NCBI GenBank assembly: GCA_036784855.1
Contig: JAZDSV010000012.1
Coordinates: forward strand, 1-64,000
Length of the DNA stretch: 64,000 nt
Source of the DNA: Aphelidium insulamus
Taxonomy: Eukaryota; Aphelidiomycota; Aphelidea; Aphelidiaceae
Direction: 5' to 3'
Shown one piece after another: positions 1 to 12,700 of the stretch. The position numbers and the translations under genes were made by a program. Position 1 is the stretch's first letter. Each line of letters starts with the position of its first letter. Below the pieces are notes generated by a model, which saw only the letters and a list, made by a program, of their open reading frames with translations, was not told the DNA's origin and did no database searches.

Positions 1-665
1 AGAGTTTCTTTCCATCCGGCGCAAATTAGCGTAAAATTAGAGCTTATTTTTGGAGCGAGAAAACGGCAAAAAGGGGAGGCCGCGGGGTCAAGTCACTGAA
101 TCAACAGGCTGGCACACAAATGCTCTATGGTACGCGTGTGGACGGCTCTAATGAGGGCTACACCTTTCTCACTACTTCCCGCTACTAACGAGGCGCGTTT
201 CTTGGTGATGAGGTCTGAGAAGAACGGGCTAGTGCATGATATACATGCATTTTATTCATGCGCATATACCGAGCTTGCACTCAGTGCGCTGCGAGTAGTT
301 CTCACCTTCTATATCATCCCTATACGTGCCATAGCAGTCATCCTCAGTTAGCTGCGGAGTCGAGATACTGTTTAACGCTTTATCTCAATGTACAGAGTGG
401 CGGAGCTCCAGGAGCATGAGCACCAGGGGGCACACCCGGGGCGGCAGAGCACTGGGAATAACAGAAACAACCCTACAGGAGCACTAGGAACACTGCATAC
501 TAGCACTATAGACCAGCACGATGCCTCAAGGGCACTGGAGCGCAAGGAAAATTAGCAATTTTTGGGGCGGAATTAAGGCTTATTTTAGCGAATCCAATCG
601 GACATCGTGAATGAAATCGACAATATCACCCACATAATTGACACATTCATACAATAAAGTGCAGT
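1..665. other. Left-edge intergenic region
   Basis: I see no convincing gene here. A 74-codon plus-strand frame (127-351) has no recognisable motif and is probably chance. Two stretches, about 25-60 and 548-592, share an A/T-rich pattern with gcttattttt-like words, but too loosely to call a repeat. The VPS33 gene on the minus strand ends at 666, so its 3' UTR must lie here. Confidence 0.5.
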
Positions 666-3226
666 CTACTGGCCACCGGGATAGTCGGCAGTGGACATCA
701 TGCTGGCCACGAGTTTGCGGCCGTTGATCATGTGCGTGGTGGCCACAATGTACGTGGCATCCGTGGTGGAGGACAGGTGGCGCAGCGCCGACACCTCAGA
801 CGACGTGCACCCTCCCATGAACACAACTAGGACTATACGGCGTCCACCGTCAGAACCACCACCGCCAGCTCCTCCGCCGCTCCCGGAACCGCCCATTGGC
901 GGACGCTGAACTTCCTCGACCGTGGGCCCGGGCAGCGTGTTCAACAGATCCACAATGGCCGCGCGGGACCGGCCACTGCTGCTGCCGCCAGTGTTTTGCA
1001 GTGCACCAGATCCCGTCCCGCCCAGCATGCCGCCCCACAGACTCGACGTTGGCGCTTTGCCGACCGCTCCAACTCCACCACCGCCGGCAGCAGTCGCCGA
1101 GGTGCCGTGGATGCCGTATTCGCCGCCGAAAAACATGTGCGACACCGTGTGCTGCACCAGGCGGCATGTGAGCGGTGCGTACCCGCTGTACACGTATGCC
1201 ATGTCGCGCGGCGGCTGCTGCTGGTCGTCATCATCCACCAGCAGGTTGAACTGTTTCTGCAGGGTTGGTGTGAACTGCATGCGGTGCTGCACGGCGCTCG
1301 ATGGCGCCGCTGCTGGTCCGTATGGCTGCTGCTGTGCGGCTGCCGGGGCCGTACCGCTAGTGGGCACGTTGGACGCGGACGAGTAGAACAGTCCACACCG
1401 TGCCATCGCATCCAATGTCAGCAGGTGATGGTAGCCATAAGTCTGGCCACAATAAGATTAATACAGACGTACTAATGCGACATACCTGCAGAATCTCCTG
1501 GCGAAAAAAGTCAAACTGGCGCGGCTTGATACCGTTCTGCACAATGCATAGCAGGCATAGTAACCGCAGCACAACTTGCAAGCTGTGCTGACTGCCTATC
1601 AGATCCTCCACCAGCGCCGTAGCCTGCTGCACTTCCAGTCCGGCCAGCAGATCTGCCACACCAGTTAATTACAAATAGACGAAAATAAACTTGCTCTGCT
1701 GCGTGCGACGAATTTGATGAAATGTATCGTCCACCACATTCTTTGTGATATAGCTGGCGATATTAATATCTGCATGTCACATTAATACTGCAGCTCAAGA
1801 AACAACCACTAATATAAGCACATACGCAGACTGAGCCACTGTTTCTGCATCTTGAATGTGCCCAAGCGGCCGACAAACTCCTTCAGCTGGCTGACCGTCT
1901 TTGCATTGTGGCGCTCCTCGTAGCCCTCATTCAACTCGCGGGCAACCCGCCCCAGCTTGTCGCCGACCACCACGGAAAAGTGCAAGTCACGCAGACTGGC
2001 GTACAGCTGATCGGCGCTGTTCAGCTGCACCTTACGCCGCTCCTTGTGGCCAGATATTTCGGGATCCAGCTCGACGAATGCTGCAAGTTAATGTATAGAT
2101 AAGTTAGACAGCAGCGACACGCACTATTCTTGAGCTCAAACTCCTCGTCAATGAGCCCCTCGTAGGTCAGCTGGGTGAGCAGCGGTGTGACCAGGTCTAC
2201 GGTGCGATCCACCACGACCATGGCACCGATTTCAGGTATAATCAACGATTCGTCCGTGGCCATATCCTGCCGCATCTGCAACATCATCTCCACCAGCATC
2301 TATGATCATTAATAGCATAATGAGATACACGCATCTAGGTACCCGACTGTAGTGGCCCTTGCCATAAATTTTTGGAATGACACCAAATATACTCTGAAGC
2401 TTGACCAGAGCGCGGGTCATGTATGCCACGGTGGCATAGTCCCCGTCGTGGTACAGACAGCGGAACGAGTCGTCCATCTCCAGCGACAAGAGATCGCCTT
2501 CCAGCGGCACCAAGTCCAAATGATACTCGCCGATGCGCACGTCCCCATAGGCGCCCTCCTCTTCCAGCACACGTTCACACGCCGCCGTGCGCTTGGGTGT
2601 GAGGTACAGATGGAACTCTGTGGTCGGGCTGGCTGTGGTGGAAGCGCCGACGGCGTCACGTGACTGTACAGGGTCATTAGCACGCCGCTTCACTTGGTCT
2701 ATGTAAGCGGGGCGTTATCATCAAAGATATCGATATCCAATTAACACTACACGCACCGGCAATATACTTCATATGGACCAGCGATGGACGCGTCAGGTAG
2801 ACAATCTGCCGGCAGTCGGTATCCAGTCGGCCTGCATTATATGGGCGGTATAAGTTGGGCTGCTGTGAACCTATGCACATGCTCACACACCGGCAAGCAA
2901 GTGATAAATCTTTTCAACGCCGTGCTCCTGCACAGCACGTGAGCAGGCAGACACACTAGCTGGAGGACATGTGTACACACCTTGAGGAGAGAGAACTCGC
3001 AGACGAGACTGAGCGGCCCGCTGAGCCCCGGATCGATCACGAGCACTTTCCGGCCATGCACCTTGGCATGGAGTCAGCCACGGCCATACACACACATGTC
3101 CATCTACACATAGCACACACACACACACACCGAGTCCAAGATGTCCACCAGCTCTTTGCGGTTAAAGTCACGGATGGCGCCCACATTGACGGGAGCGTCG
3201 GCGTAGAGCAGCGATGATGCGCTCAT
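666..3226 (-). CDS. VPS33: VPS33, Sec1/Munc18 subunit of HOPS/CORVET
   Basis: This is an SM-family protein that binds SNAREs as part of the HOPS/CORVET tethering complexes, which drive fusion at late endosomes and lysosomes or vacuoles. I read about ten exons and roughly 690 residues. The chain runs from an N-terminal block with DFNRKELVDILD, through KVLVIDPGLSGPL and EHGVEKIYHLL, to the SM core at 2297-2132 with DRTVDLVTPLLTQLTYEG. Near the C-terminus come QTYGYHHLLTLDAMARCGL across an exon junction and a final exon with FMGGCTSSEVSALRHLS and IVATTHMINGR, both close to VPS33A. The ATG at 3226 starts the only open exon upstream and lies just 52 bp downstream of the CCS stop on the same strand. 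The intron at 1653-1694 is GC-AG, and the first intron holds a CA run. A glycine-rich, low-complexity insert lies in the last exon. The family is secure; a few borders are approximate. Confidence 0.9.
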
Positions 3227-3278
3227 TGCAACTTGGTCAATCTATTCATCCACTGTGCGCATGGCATATACACTTCAG

Positions 3279-3783
3279 CTAAAGCTGTGACAGCGCCGCT
3301 TCTTGCCACATTGTCCGCCCCGTGCACGCACAGACCGTCTTGTCGTTCTGAAAGACACCCGAACTGCGGGCGATTATGCCACAGGCGCGTTTGCCTTGCG
3401 CGTCTGCCATGGGTGCAATGCACAAGCTGCGGCCGATAATGTCACTCAAGTGCAGGCGGTCCGTCTCGGTCACCAGCGATATGCGCCCGCTTGGATCAGG
3501 CAGGATGTCGGTGGCAAGCACACCGCTCCTGGGCTCTGTCCCATTAATAGAGTATACTTGACCCACGCTGTCACAGCCGAGAGATATATCTCCAAACTGA
3601 AAGGACATTATTAGATATATATGTATATAAGAACAACACTTCAGCGAACCTCATGCACAGCAACTTGGTACGGTTGGCCACAAGTCATGCCATCGGCCAC
3701 ACAGTCCACAAGCAGCGAGTGGTTTCCGGCCTGCAGCAACCTCACGACACCTAATTGATAAATATTATCAGATATACATACAT

Positions 3784-3818
<35 letters not shown>

Positions 3819-4222
3819 CAAGCATTCTCGCGCACCCGAAGTCTGGCCCGCTTCCTGGCCGTCCAGTACGCAAACAGCCGCGCCGAGATTGCCGCCGTCT
3901 GCAGCGCAATCACTCCTACTGCAGTCCAAGCCATCTACATACGCACCTGCTGAACCACTTCCGCGCAGCACAACCGTCTTGCCAGTGGATTTCAGTGCCG
4001 CATATATCTGTGATGGACGCGCCTTGCCCTCCACCACCACGCGCTTATCCTCCACGTTGATATCGACGCTCTCCACTCCGGGCACGGCGTCCAGACTTTG
4101 GCGCACGCTGTCTCCACACCCGCCACACGTCATGTCCACCGCAAACTCTGTCTAAAGCAGTATGTGTAGTGGATGTGTGCAAGGAATGGCCAAGAAAGTA
4201 CCTTGAGCGGGGAGGCAAGCAT
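3279..4222 (-). CDS. CCS: Copper chaperone for superoxide dismutase (CCS)
   Basis: CCS delivers copper to Cu,Zn superoxide dismutase (SOD1) and forms its intrasubunit disulphide, in the cytosol and the mitochondrial intermembrane space. All three domains are visible: an N-terminal HMA domain with the MTCGGC copper site, a SOD1-like middle domain (NLGAAV, GVVRLLQ, HEFGD, DIIGRSL, ACGIIARSSGVFQN), and a short C-terminal tail with the CAC (CxC) motif typical of domain III. The first exon codes only about seven residues, with its ATG at 4222, and is followed by a GT-AG intron. A 48-nt intron after GSGSAG is a multiple of three and has no in-frame stop, so it can be misread as coding. The next intron contains a CA/TA microsatellite near 3784-3820. 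The length of about 270 residues fits the family. VPS33 starts 52 bp downstream on the same strand. Confidence 0.92.
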
Positions 4223-4306
4223 TTTGGCCGTGTGTGATACGTAATTCACTCCCTGTAAATACAGTGTGTGAAATACATCAGTATCAATGTCTGTGTGTAT
4301 TGGCGC

Positions 4307-5395
4307 TTAATAGTTGCGGTCAGAGCGGCTTTGGCTCCTTTCACCCCTGTCACGGCCGCGGTGTCGTCGGTGCCGTGAGTCGGACCTGGAGCGGTGAGAT
4401 CGTCTACTATTTTGCCTCGCCGGACTGTGGCCCGGAGAGCACTGTCGCCTTCTGCTATTGTCGCCTTCATCATTCTTGCCAGCAGCACTGGAACGCCGAC
4501 TACGTTTGTGACTTGCACTCCGTGCTGGACTACGACTTGTGCTATAGCTTCGGCTGCGGCTTCTACTTCTATCGTATCGACGACTAGATCGTCGATATCT
4601 ATGACTGGAATCATGGCGGCTCCGATGCCTTGAGCCGGTCACGGACCGCGACTCGCCGCGACTGTGACTTCTTGTGCGGCTACGGGACACGCTGCGACGA
4701 CTACGGCGATGATAGCTATCTCGACTGCGGCTTCGGCTACTAGAGCTGTCATGCCGCCGTCTTCGCCCGTTCACATTCCGACTTCGACGCCGACTTGTGG
4801 AGCGCCTGTCGCGCCGTCGACTCTTTTCACCACCAGAGCTATGCTTGTGACTTCGACGTGCAATAAAATCTCGGTAAAAGGTGCTGGTTTGGCGATAGTT
4901 GCACGCAGTGCCGAGCTTGTCCAGCAGTGCGTCCAGATAGTTTAATGCGTTCGGGTGCGTGGCGTCCAGCTTGAGGGCCTGTTCAAACTGCGCTATAGCC
5001 GCCGTGCCCATCCCCTTGTTGGCCAGTCTAATTATCAGTATGAGATTTGCAATAATTTGTGATAAACCTACGCTGCGCCCAATGCGACCATGGCATCAAC
5101 GCACTGGGGATTCACTTCCAGCGCGTGTTTGTATGCCTTGATGGCGCGGTCATAGTCGCGGCTGTCCAAGTACGAGTTGCCGGTCTGGACGCTGTACAAT
5201 GATGGTTAAGTAATGCTGTTGTTCAGATCTGATATATGATTATGCTACCTGGTCAGCGCCCAGGCTGTATTCTGCCGCTCTCTCAATGCCAAATACATTT
5301 TATCTGCTGGAGGAGAGGCTCTACACTCATATGGTTAAATGACGAAGTGAAGACACACGACATATATACATACATACATACATACATACATACAT

Positions 5396-5454
<59 letters not shown>

Positions 5455-6019
5455 TACACATACACATACATACATACATACACACATACACATACACACA
5501 TACATACATACATACATACATACATGCACACATACACATACATACATACACACATACATACATACATACATACATACATACAGTTAATTCTAGACATATA
5601 TATATATATATATATATAACACACCTGGACACCGCTAGTAGACTGGCACGCGTGTCCCATCGACACTTTTCCAGCGTGTGCAACCAGTAGGCGGAATTGA
5701 CACAGTCCGGATGGTCGCTGGCGGCAAATATTGCCCGCTCCGGACGCCACTGCTTGCGCCGATACTCGGCCGACAGAGTGGTGGCAAGTGGGGTGGCGCG
5801 CCGGAATGCGGCAAGAGATCGCGATGATGGCTGCATTACCGCCGCAGAGCCTTGATCATCATCACGATCGTCGCTATGGCCAACCAGCTCGGTCAAGTAG
5901 GGCGCGGTGAGTGTGTGCAGGTGGTGCCGCAGAGAGACCGTAGATGGCTGAGAAGTGGTATCGCCGACTACTAGATGCTTGTCAAGCAGCGCGGCAATGT
6001 CGGCGTCCACGCGCTGCAT
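4307..6019 (-). CDS. TTC14-like TPR protein with C-terminal RS domain
   Basis: The C-terminal half is an arginine/serine-dipeptide domain (about 4310-4830) like those of splicing-related proteins. It follows at least two TPR repeats (YDRAIKAYKHALEVNPQC, then TAAIAQFEQALKLDATHPNALNYL). The order of a long N-terminal region, TPRs and a basic/serine-rich tail, together with the wording around ALRERAAEY, resembles human TTC14. I do not see the S1 RNA-binding domain of human TTC14 in the first exon. Exons are joined by short GT-AG introns, except one intron of roughly 300 bp filled with a TACA/CA microsatellite (5362-5620). The start at 6019 is uncertain: the ATGCAG there could also be the end of an intron with a further 5' exon. 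A nuclear role in RNA processing is inferred from the RS domain only. Confidence 0.55.
5362..5620. repeat. TACA/CA/TA compound microsatellite in an intron
   Basis: This is a compound tract: a (TACA)n block, a pure (CA)n block of about 40 nt, further TACA/CACA blocks and a terminal (TA)n run. It makes up most of one intron of the TTC14-like gene. It yields long false reading frames of Met-Tyr-Val-Cys repeats on the minus strand. Similar but shorter CA/TA runs sit in introns at about 3118-3131, 3784-3820, 7554-7576, 8219-8250 and 14521-14556. Confidence 0.95.
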
Positions 6020-6173
6020 TAACGCCCAGTTCGGCAATATTCTGCTATGGACGGCAATATAACAACAATATAAACTGTCTATCTTATATAGACGGACCGT
6101 AGACGAGCGCCAAGCATAAACACATTGCATAAACACATTATTACGCTATTTAACACTTGCATATATCAACGAC

Positions 6174-6938
6174 ATGCTCCGCCACGCGATTACCAGGCAT
6201 GTGGAGCCATCGCGCTGCCACAACAGCCGCCCGCTGTTCACCGATGCATTGGCAGCGGTGCTGGACCGGCGGGTGAGGTACAGTGCGCGCCGACTACTGC
6301 CACACCGCCCGGAGCTGGTGTACGCGGTGGTGTCGGACGTGCAGCACTACGCCGACTTTTTGCCATGGTGTCGGCAGTCGCGTGTCCTGCGCACATATAG
6401 CAGCAGCGCCCAGGGCATGCAGCCACTGGAAGGCCACTGGAAGGAATATGGGAAGAGCAACAGCTCATTGCTTGCCGAAATGGATGCAGAGTTGCGCGTC
6501 GGGTTTGGCGGCTTTGATGAGCGGTACACCAGTCGCGTACGGTGTCGCAGTATTGAGCCTACACATGGCAACAAGGCAAAGCGGTGGATAGTCACGGCAA
6601 GTGCCGCGTAGATAGTTAGCATGTATATCATGTATTTAATATCAATGCAGGCCACGTCAGACGCCACCACATCGACACTGTTTGACCACTTGACCACTGA
6701 ATGGGTGATGGATGAGATGCCAGTGCCGCCAGCTAGGACTACCAGTACTACTACACACGTGCGAGGTGGCCAGTGTGCAGTAACATTCTCAGTGGACTTT
6801 CAGTTCCGGTCGGCCATTCATGCTGCGGCCTCACGTCATGTCTTTGACCGCGTCTGCTCGTCCATTCTGTCTGCGTTTGAGCAGAGGTTTACATCAGTGG
6901 CTTGTGGCGAACTGCACTTAAAGGGTATGAATAGATAG
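6174..6938 (+). CDS. COQ10: COQ10, coenzyme Q-binding START-domain protein
   Basis: COQ10 is a mitochondrial inner-membrane protein of the START/polyketide-cyclase fold that binds coenzyme Q and is needed for efficient respiration. Two exons give 236 residues. Family motifs are visible: LVYAVVSDVQHYADFLPWC, AELRVGFGGFDERYTSRV, then LFDHLTTEW and VDFQFRSAIHAAASRHVFD. The first 45 or so residues are Arg-rich without acidic clusters, which fits a mitochondrial presequence. The exons must join in phase 0 (ACG|GCC). This only works if the intron is 6597-6650 with a GC donor (gcaagt) and an AG acceptor; the nearby GT would break the frame. The gene is convergent with the CYTH gene, with stops about 65 bp apart. 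Confidence 0.9.
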
Positions 6939-7003
6939 AGGAGTATAAATACGTAGTCAGCGTAATACTAGTATTTAAGAGATACTTTCTACTATCTGCC
7001 TAC

Positions 7004-7936
7004 TCATAGGATAGCGCGATGTAGCAGGTTGGCAAACTTGCTCCGTTGGCTGTATGCATATACAATGCCGTACTTGCGTAACAGATCTCTCTCGCTACAT
7101 ATTATGTAGAAATGATGTTTTGAGTATTGAGAAAACAGAATATAATTTCACTTACACGAGTGCCTTGGCTTCCTCTGGTGCCGCAGTCTCCACCTCTACT
7201 TCCCACGCGGCGCCAAAGTCATACTACAGCCACAGATATGTAAAAAAGGTGTTTACATTATCACATAACATCACTTACCGCTGTCTCATCCACTTCAAGG
7301 ACAAGGTTGCGCCATGGAACCGCCAGCCGCTTGTTGACAAACTGTCCAACTTGTCGCCATTGGGTCACATTGAACTGCTGTTGAACTTTTGCCAGCAGCG
7401 GGCATCTACCGTATATATCATACATACATAGACAAGAACTGCTAGTCACCTACCCTTTCACGGCATTGACAATCGACGCGCCCTCTGACTGAATAATGTC
7501 TGTTGCCAGCTCGGCTTCCAGCTCCACTTCCTCCTTCACAGTTGTCAGTCTATATATATATATATATATATATATGATGTGTTAAAAAGGCAATCATCTG
7601 TGCACCTCGGGAACACGCGCTATTCCATTATCCATACGTGCCGCCCCCTTGTGCGTGAGGAGGAAACGTTTTTTGGCAGTGCCGTCCTCACTGCCGATCT
7701 GACGAACGCGCAGCATGGACTTTTGTGCCCGGCTGCGGTCAGGTAGCGTGATTATAGGCCCTATAATATATGTATATGTATAAGTGAACGTACAGCTCAT
7801 CGCCGAGACCATCATAGTAGTAGTTGTGCTGCACATTGACAGCGGGCAGTACAACGGCGGTCTCTTGCTCTAGTGCCGCCAGTAGCCTAGCGTATGCATC
7901 ACGGTCCGGCAAGCGGAATTTGACCTCCACTTCCAT
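7004..7936 (-). CDS. CYTH-domain triphosphatase-like protein (TTM family)
   Basis: This is a CYTH/triphosphate tunnel metalloenzyme-like protein; family members hydrolyse tripolyphosphate, thiamine triphosphate or related substrates using a tunnel of charged residues. The signature opens the protein (MEVEVKFRLP, the ExExK motif). It is followed by SMLRVRQI, KKRFLLTHKG, VRKR-like basic patches, NLVLEVDETA, YDFGAAWEVEVE and a last exon with YGIVYAYSQRSKFANLL. This order matches plant TTM3-like proteins closely. Six exons are joined by short GT-AG introns, and one intron holds a TA run at about 7554-7576. I chose the ATG at 7936 because the ExExK motif is normally at the very N-terminus. An in-frame upstream extension exists but looks non-coding. 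The substrate is not predictable from sequence. Confidence 0.82.
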
Positions 7937-8159
7937 GAGTGTGTAAATCAAATAGTTGGTTGTGGGTGATAAAGCCTGGAATAAAGTTGACACTCCATTA
8001 ATAGAGTCCAGAGCAGAGGGTAGACACGTTCCCGTCCTTTATATGTGGTACACATGTGCCTATAACGCCTCTCTACTTGCCGTGTTTAGCTGTTTAGACT
8101 TCTGCACAGACTCTGGCTTTATTAATATACGCTACATTAGACGGTGTCAATCAATCACC

Positions 8160-9647
8160 ATGCCGCAGCCAACTGCCAAGACCGCGCCGCCAAAGTACGC
8201 CGCCCGCGCTTGCACAGCCACACACATATACATATATATATATATATGCACATATATACATCTGTATATGCACCACCATCACAGCTCACACGGGTGTGGG
8301 TGTGCGCAGAAAGGGCGCCGAGTTCCTGTGCAAGGTGCGGTACAAGAACCCGCTGCCACCGCTGCCATTCGCGCCCAAGCTGCTCGCACTGCCCGTGGAT
8401 CTGGGCCGGCAGACCGCCTACACTGCGCGTGACTGGATGAGGCGTGTCCGTGGACCGGTGCTGGTGGAGCCTGATCTCGGCATGCCCATCAACCTCATTG
8501 ATCCGGATGCATATGCCCCTGGTGCGTGCCCACACATTGGTTTTGGGTTCTTATCGTGTAGAGAATGTGGCTGGGGATATTGATGCCGAGGATCTGGTGC
8601 TGTTGGAGGAGCCACAGAGTGCGGCTGATGCTGCGGCCGTAGCTGCTAGTGGCGCCCATAGTGGCGCTGGTAATGCACGGCACCGGCCACTCGTGTCCTG
8701 GCTCCGGCGCACCGAGTACATATCCACCGAGGGGTCCCGCGTGGCCGGTCGCAAGAAGGAGAACATGGAGTTGCGGCGGCTGCAGCAGCAGGTGCAGGAC
8801 GCCCCCGAACTGTTTGACAGGTCGCGCGAGGCGCAACTCCGTGCCATTGAGGAGACGTTTGTCGCGGCGCAGGCGGCCAGTGTGGACACACTGCGCCATC
8901 CCACCAAGGGAGATGTGCGTGCGGTGGAGGTGTTGCCTCTGCTGCCCGATGTGGGCTCGTGGCCGCAAAAGTTTACACACTGCTTCTTTGACGACGATCC
9001 CGCACTTCGTCCCCCGCAGGTCCTACGCTCAAAGGTATATTGGTTTACTTTTGCTCGCTAATTTACTTAATTTTAACTGTAGATGACGGCGGAGGAGCGA
9101 GAGCAGCGCGTGCCGGATGATGAGAAGCTGGCCAATGCGCTGTTCAAACCGTTCGCGAATCCAAACAATCCTGCCGACCAGTTTCTGGCATATTTTCTGC
9201 CCACAAGCGACGGCGTAGAGTGCATCAAGCGGCAAAGAACCCTGCCCGACGACGATGAAGTGATCGTCGAGGACTTTGTGCGTAACTACCGGTTCCATCC
9301 GGTAAAGGTGGAGGGTACGGAGAATATATTCGTTGTGATGCGCGATGGCCAGGCACTGTACAATGCACTCAGTGCGCGCATTGAACTGCGCAAGAAGAGG
9401 AAGCGGGTATGGCGAGTGATTGTTAGGTGCCTGATAGCTTAACTTCATTTCATAGTCCAAGCATACGATGCCCGCACCCGGAGCTTCGATGGACGAAGAG
9501 TCTGACTCGGAGGTGCCGACGCAGATCAGACTAACGTTGCGCGACCAGACCGCTGAGGAGGTGGCTGCAGAACGGGCAGAACTGCAAGAGGAACTAGGCA
9601 TGGTGATGGAGGCGGACTCAGCGGCTGCAATGGACACCGCAGCATAA
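8160..9647 (+). CDS. PAF1: PAF1, RNA polymerase II-associated factor 1
   Basis: PAF1 is the namesake subunit of the PAF1 complex, which travels with RNA polymerase II, promotes elongation and supports histone H2B ubiquitination. Five exons give about 410 residues. Conserved blocks include EFLCKVRYKNPLPPLPF, LVEPDLGMPINLIDPDAY, LRRTEYISTE, FAAYFLP-type QFLAYFLPTSDG, and RNYRFHPV with ENIFVVMRDG further on, then an acidic tail. The first exon is only 35 nt. Its donor at 8195 and acceptor before 8310 restore the frame (AA|A AAG GGC), and the intron carries a TA run. The second intron is 40 nt. The acidic C-terminal tail is much shorter than in human PAF1. The gene is convergent with the RasGEF gene. 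Confidence 0.9.
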
Positions 9648-9766
9648 CATGCACAAACTTCTATTGCCTGATGTGTTCCACTTGTATGTACGCCTCTACT
9701 TGATGTCTTTTAGTTCGGCGCCGCGCGGTTCACGTTCCTACACGTGTGAGGCTCCGTCACACGCGA

Positions 9767-12700
9767 TTAAAAATTATACAAATTACGTACCAGCGACAAG
9801 TTGTAGAGCTTTTCGTCACTGGTCATGGGCAGGTACTTTAAAAAGTTGGCAATGGGGCCTACCCACTGCAGCACGAATGCCGTTTCCTGGAAGCTGAGCA
9901 GCAGTTCCAGGACGCTTGATATTTGCGCGCGCTGAGAAAAGTTGACCAGCCCGGCAACCTTGTCCGAGTTGCCCAGTTCAATGAACGTCAGATCGGTCAA
10001 GTACAAGCCAATGTACGGCAGACACGGCCGGCCCTCCTGTCGACACTGTTTTATGGCATCGCGGTACACCTTGTAGTTGCTCTTGGCCTCGAAAAACTCT
10101 TCCAGCTGTGTCAGACTCTGCTGCCCGCTCTTGGACAGCTGGGACTTTGTGTGCTTCAGGCGTGATATCGACGCCGAGCTCAGTGCGGCCAGGATGGCCA
10201 TCATGCCCGAGTAGTTGCCCAGGTCGCGCAGCTGCTCGGCGATGCGGACAAACTTTTCAAAGTGCTTCACACGCGGTTTAAGCTGCCGGCAGTCCAGCAC
10301 AGTCAGACACACCCACGACGAGGTCATGTTGAAGCGAGTGATGAATGCGGCGACATTCAGCGCCTTCTTCTGCGTGGCGGCGCTGGACCAGTTGAGCAGT
10401 TCGCTGCGCTCAATCTTCAAGTAGAGCTGGAAGTCGAGCAGTGTCATTTGCCGTGCCACCTCCAGATCGTCCAGGTCAATGAACTCGGTGCCGTCCACCT
10501 GGCTCTTGGTCACCATGTCCCGCGCCTTGTGCGAGTACGTCCGTATCACGTCTGTAACATTCTTGGGCAGCCGCGGGGCGGGCGCCAGCACGTCACTGGA
10601 ATGAGCCTTCACCACACTCGGGTTCATGTTCCAGGTGATTATGGGGGCGCCACCGCGCGGCGAGTACGCCTTCTCTGGCTGCACACGCCGCCACTCGGGC
10701 AGGTTCGAGATGCGGGTGCCACCATTAGATATCAATGTCTCCCAGGCGGCGCTGCCGAGGAACGAGTACCAGTCGGCCTTCTTCTCCACCACGGACAGCA
10801 GGGACTGGTACAGATCGCGGAACAGTTCGTCCCCCATTGCCATTGAGAGTACATCGGCACAGGCATCGCGCACCACACTGGCCGTTATGTCCTTTAGTGC
10901 CGGGTGGACGACGGAGCGCTTGGAATCGGGTTCCAGGAAGTGGTCGTTGATGCGCTTTGCCTTGTCGTGGCGCACCGCTGGATCCTGGGCTTGGCGGGCC
11001 GCCGCAATTTCGTACAACAACTCCATCTGGTCGGCACATTTGGTGGCGCGACAGTGCTCAAGAAAACGTTCGACTGCGTACGAGCGCGGAGACTGCCAGT
11101 CTGGCCTGGGCGGCGAGAAGGCGGCAATGGCCTCGGGGGGAATAGTGAGCAGGTCCTCGATGGACGTGAGCCGGTTCGGGTTGACGATGGCCGAGTCGGG
11201 ATCATTGAAGAAGTAGTACTCGGTGGACGAGTGCCGGAATGTCGATGTGCCCTGCACCGAGCGAATAAGGTCGTGGTAGAGCAGACTCTGTCCCAGCTCT
11301 TGCACGGCCATGGCCGACAGCCCGGCAATCAGTTTGGATAGTGCCAGACACAGCTGCGACCCGCTGAAGCTATTCATAAACATGTGTATGCCGCTGGTGG
11401 TGTTTTCCAGCGGCACCGAGCGCATAAGAGCCACCAGCACGTCAAACTGCGGCGTTCAAGTAAGAACAGGAGAGTCTGAAGAACACAAAAAACGTACCGA
11501 CACAAGGAGAGGGACCGGCTGCGACTTGCCGGCGGTCTTCTTCTCTGACCATGGGATCCCGCTACTGTTGGCCACGAACTCGAGCGTGGTTTGCAACATC
11601 TCGGTAGTAAAATCGTACGGAAAAGTGCAGATCCAGTGCATCAGCACTTGCAACACGTGCACCTTGATCTTGCGTGCCAGCCGCGGCTCAATGTGGCTGG
11701 GCACCTCGTAGCGCTCCAGGATCTTTTTCAACAGCAATGATGCTGTGGTAAACGATGGGTAGGTGATCAGGAATGTCTTCTCGAACGAGTCGCTAGCCTC
11801 GTTGACGCTAAACACATTGCCCTTGGAGCCGTCCGGCGACCCTTGTGTCACGGTGATGTTGACTTCATGGGTGTGCTGAATGCCTCCACGCCTCCGTCCA
11901 ACGGTGCCGCCACCGATATTTGGTGCTGCCATGTTTACCGCGGGGTCACCGCCGCCGCCGACGCCACCGCCGAAACTCTGACCACGGCTGGCGCCCGGGC
12001 TGTTGGGTGCCGACACACTCGCTAATTGCTTGGAAGAATCCAGCAGCACGTCTTTACTGCCGGCCAACTTCAGGCGGATAGTGCTGGCCATTCTGCTCAG
12101 ACTGCTGCCGCTGCCCAGCTTGGGTGCGGCCGCCTCGCTCATCAGCGCGGCAATCTGTGGACGACTTGTTGATTGTAGTGTCTCGGCACGGACCCGACCG
12201 CTGCTGCCACGTGCTTTAAATGAGGGGATTGCCGGCACTGCAACCGATGCCGAGCGAACTGTCTTTGGCGATGATGCGGCCACCGAGCCCGCTTGCACAT
12301 TGGATCCACTGGCACTGTTCCCGCACCCGAACCTCAGTGCGCACTCCTTGGTGGGTGAGAGCGATGTAATGGCACCATTAGTGAGCCGTTCCACCAGCTG
12401 GTTCAGTGTGCCGGCACGCAATTCACCAGATCCGGTGTCGAACAGTGAATTCGTGGCCGTGGTGGTGTCCATCCATATGTGCACCGTCTGTTTAATTAGT
12501 CACTATTTATATAGAGTCACAATACGCATCAACACCGTGCCTTGGACACCTTGATCTTGTGCTGCTCCACCAACCGTATGTAGCCCATAATCTCTGGATG
12601 TTGTTCCAGCCAGGCGGTGAATGCTGGCAAGTCCATGTCTGTTTTGGACTGCTCGTAGACGGACGCAAACCAGCCGTGCACAGTGTTCATTATCTCTTGT

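Noticed and set aside
941-1475. Several 150-codon antisense and out-of-frame readings
   Set aside because: They overlap the last exon of VPS33 in a GC- and Gly-codon-rich stretch and show no protein features.
5327-5571. Long minus-strand frames of Met-Tyr-Val-Cys repeats
   Set aside because: They are translations of the TACA/CA microsatellite inside an intron of the TTC14-like gene.
10262-11216. Plus-strand frames of about 195 codons
   Set aside because: They are shadows of the RGS/CDC25 exon, whose conserved domains read on the minus strand.
12536-12548. Apparent GC donor (gcacgg) in the RasGEF gene
   Set aside because: A GT donor a few bases upstream (AAG|gtgtcc) gives the same phase and needs no weak GC site.
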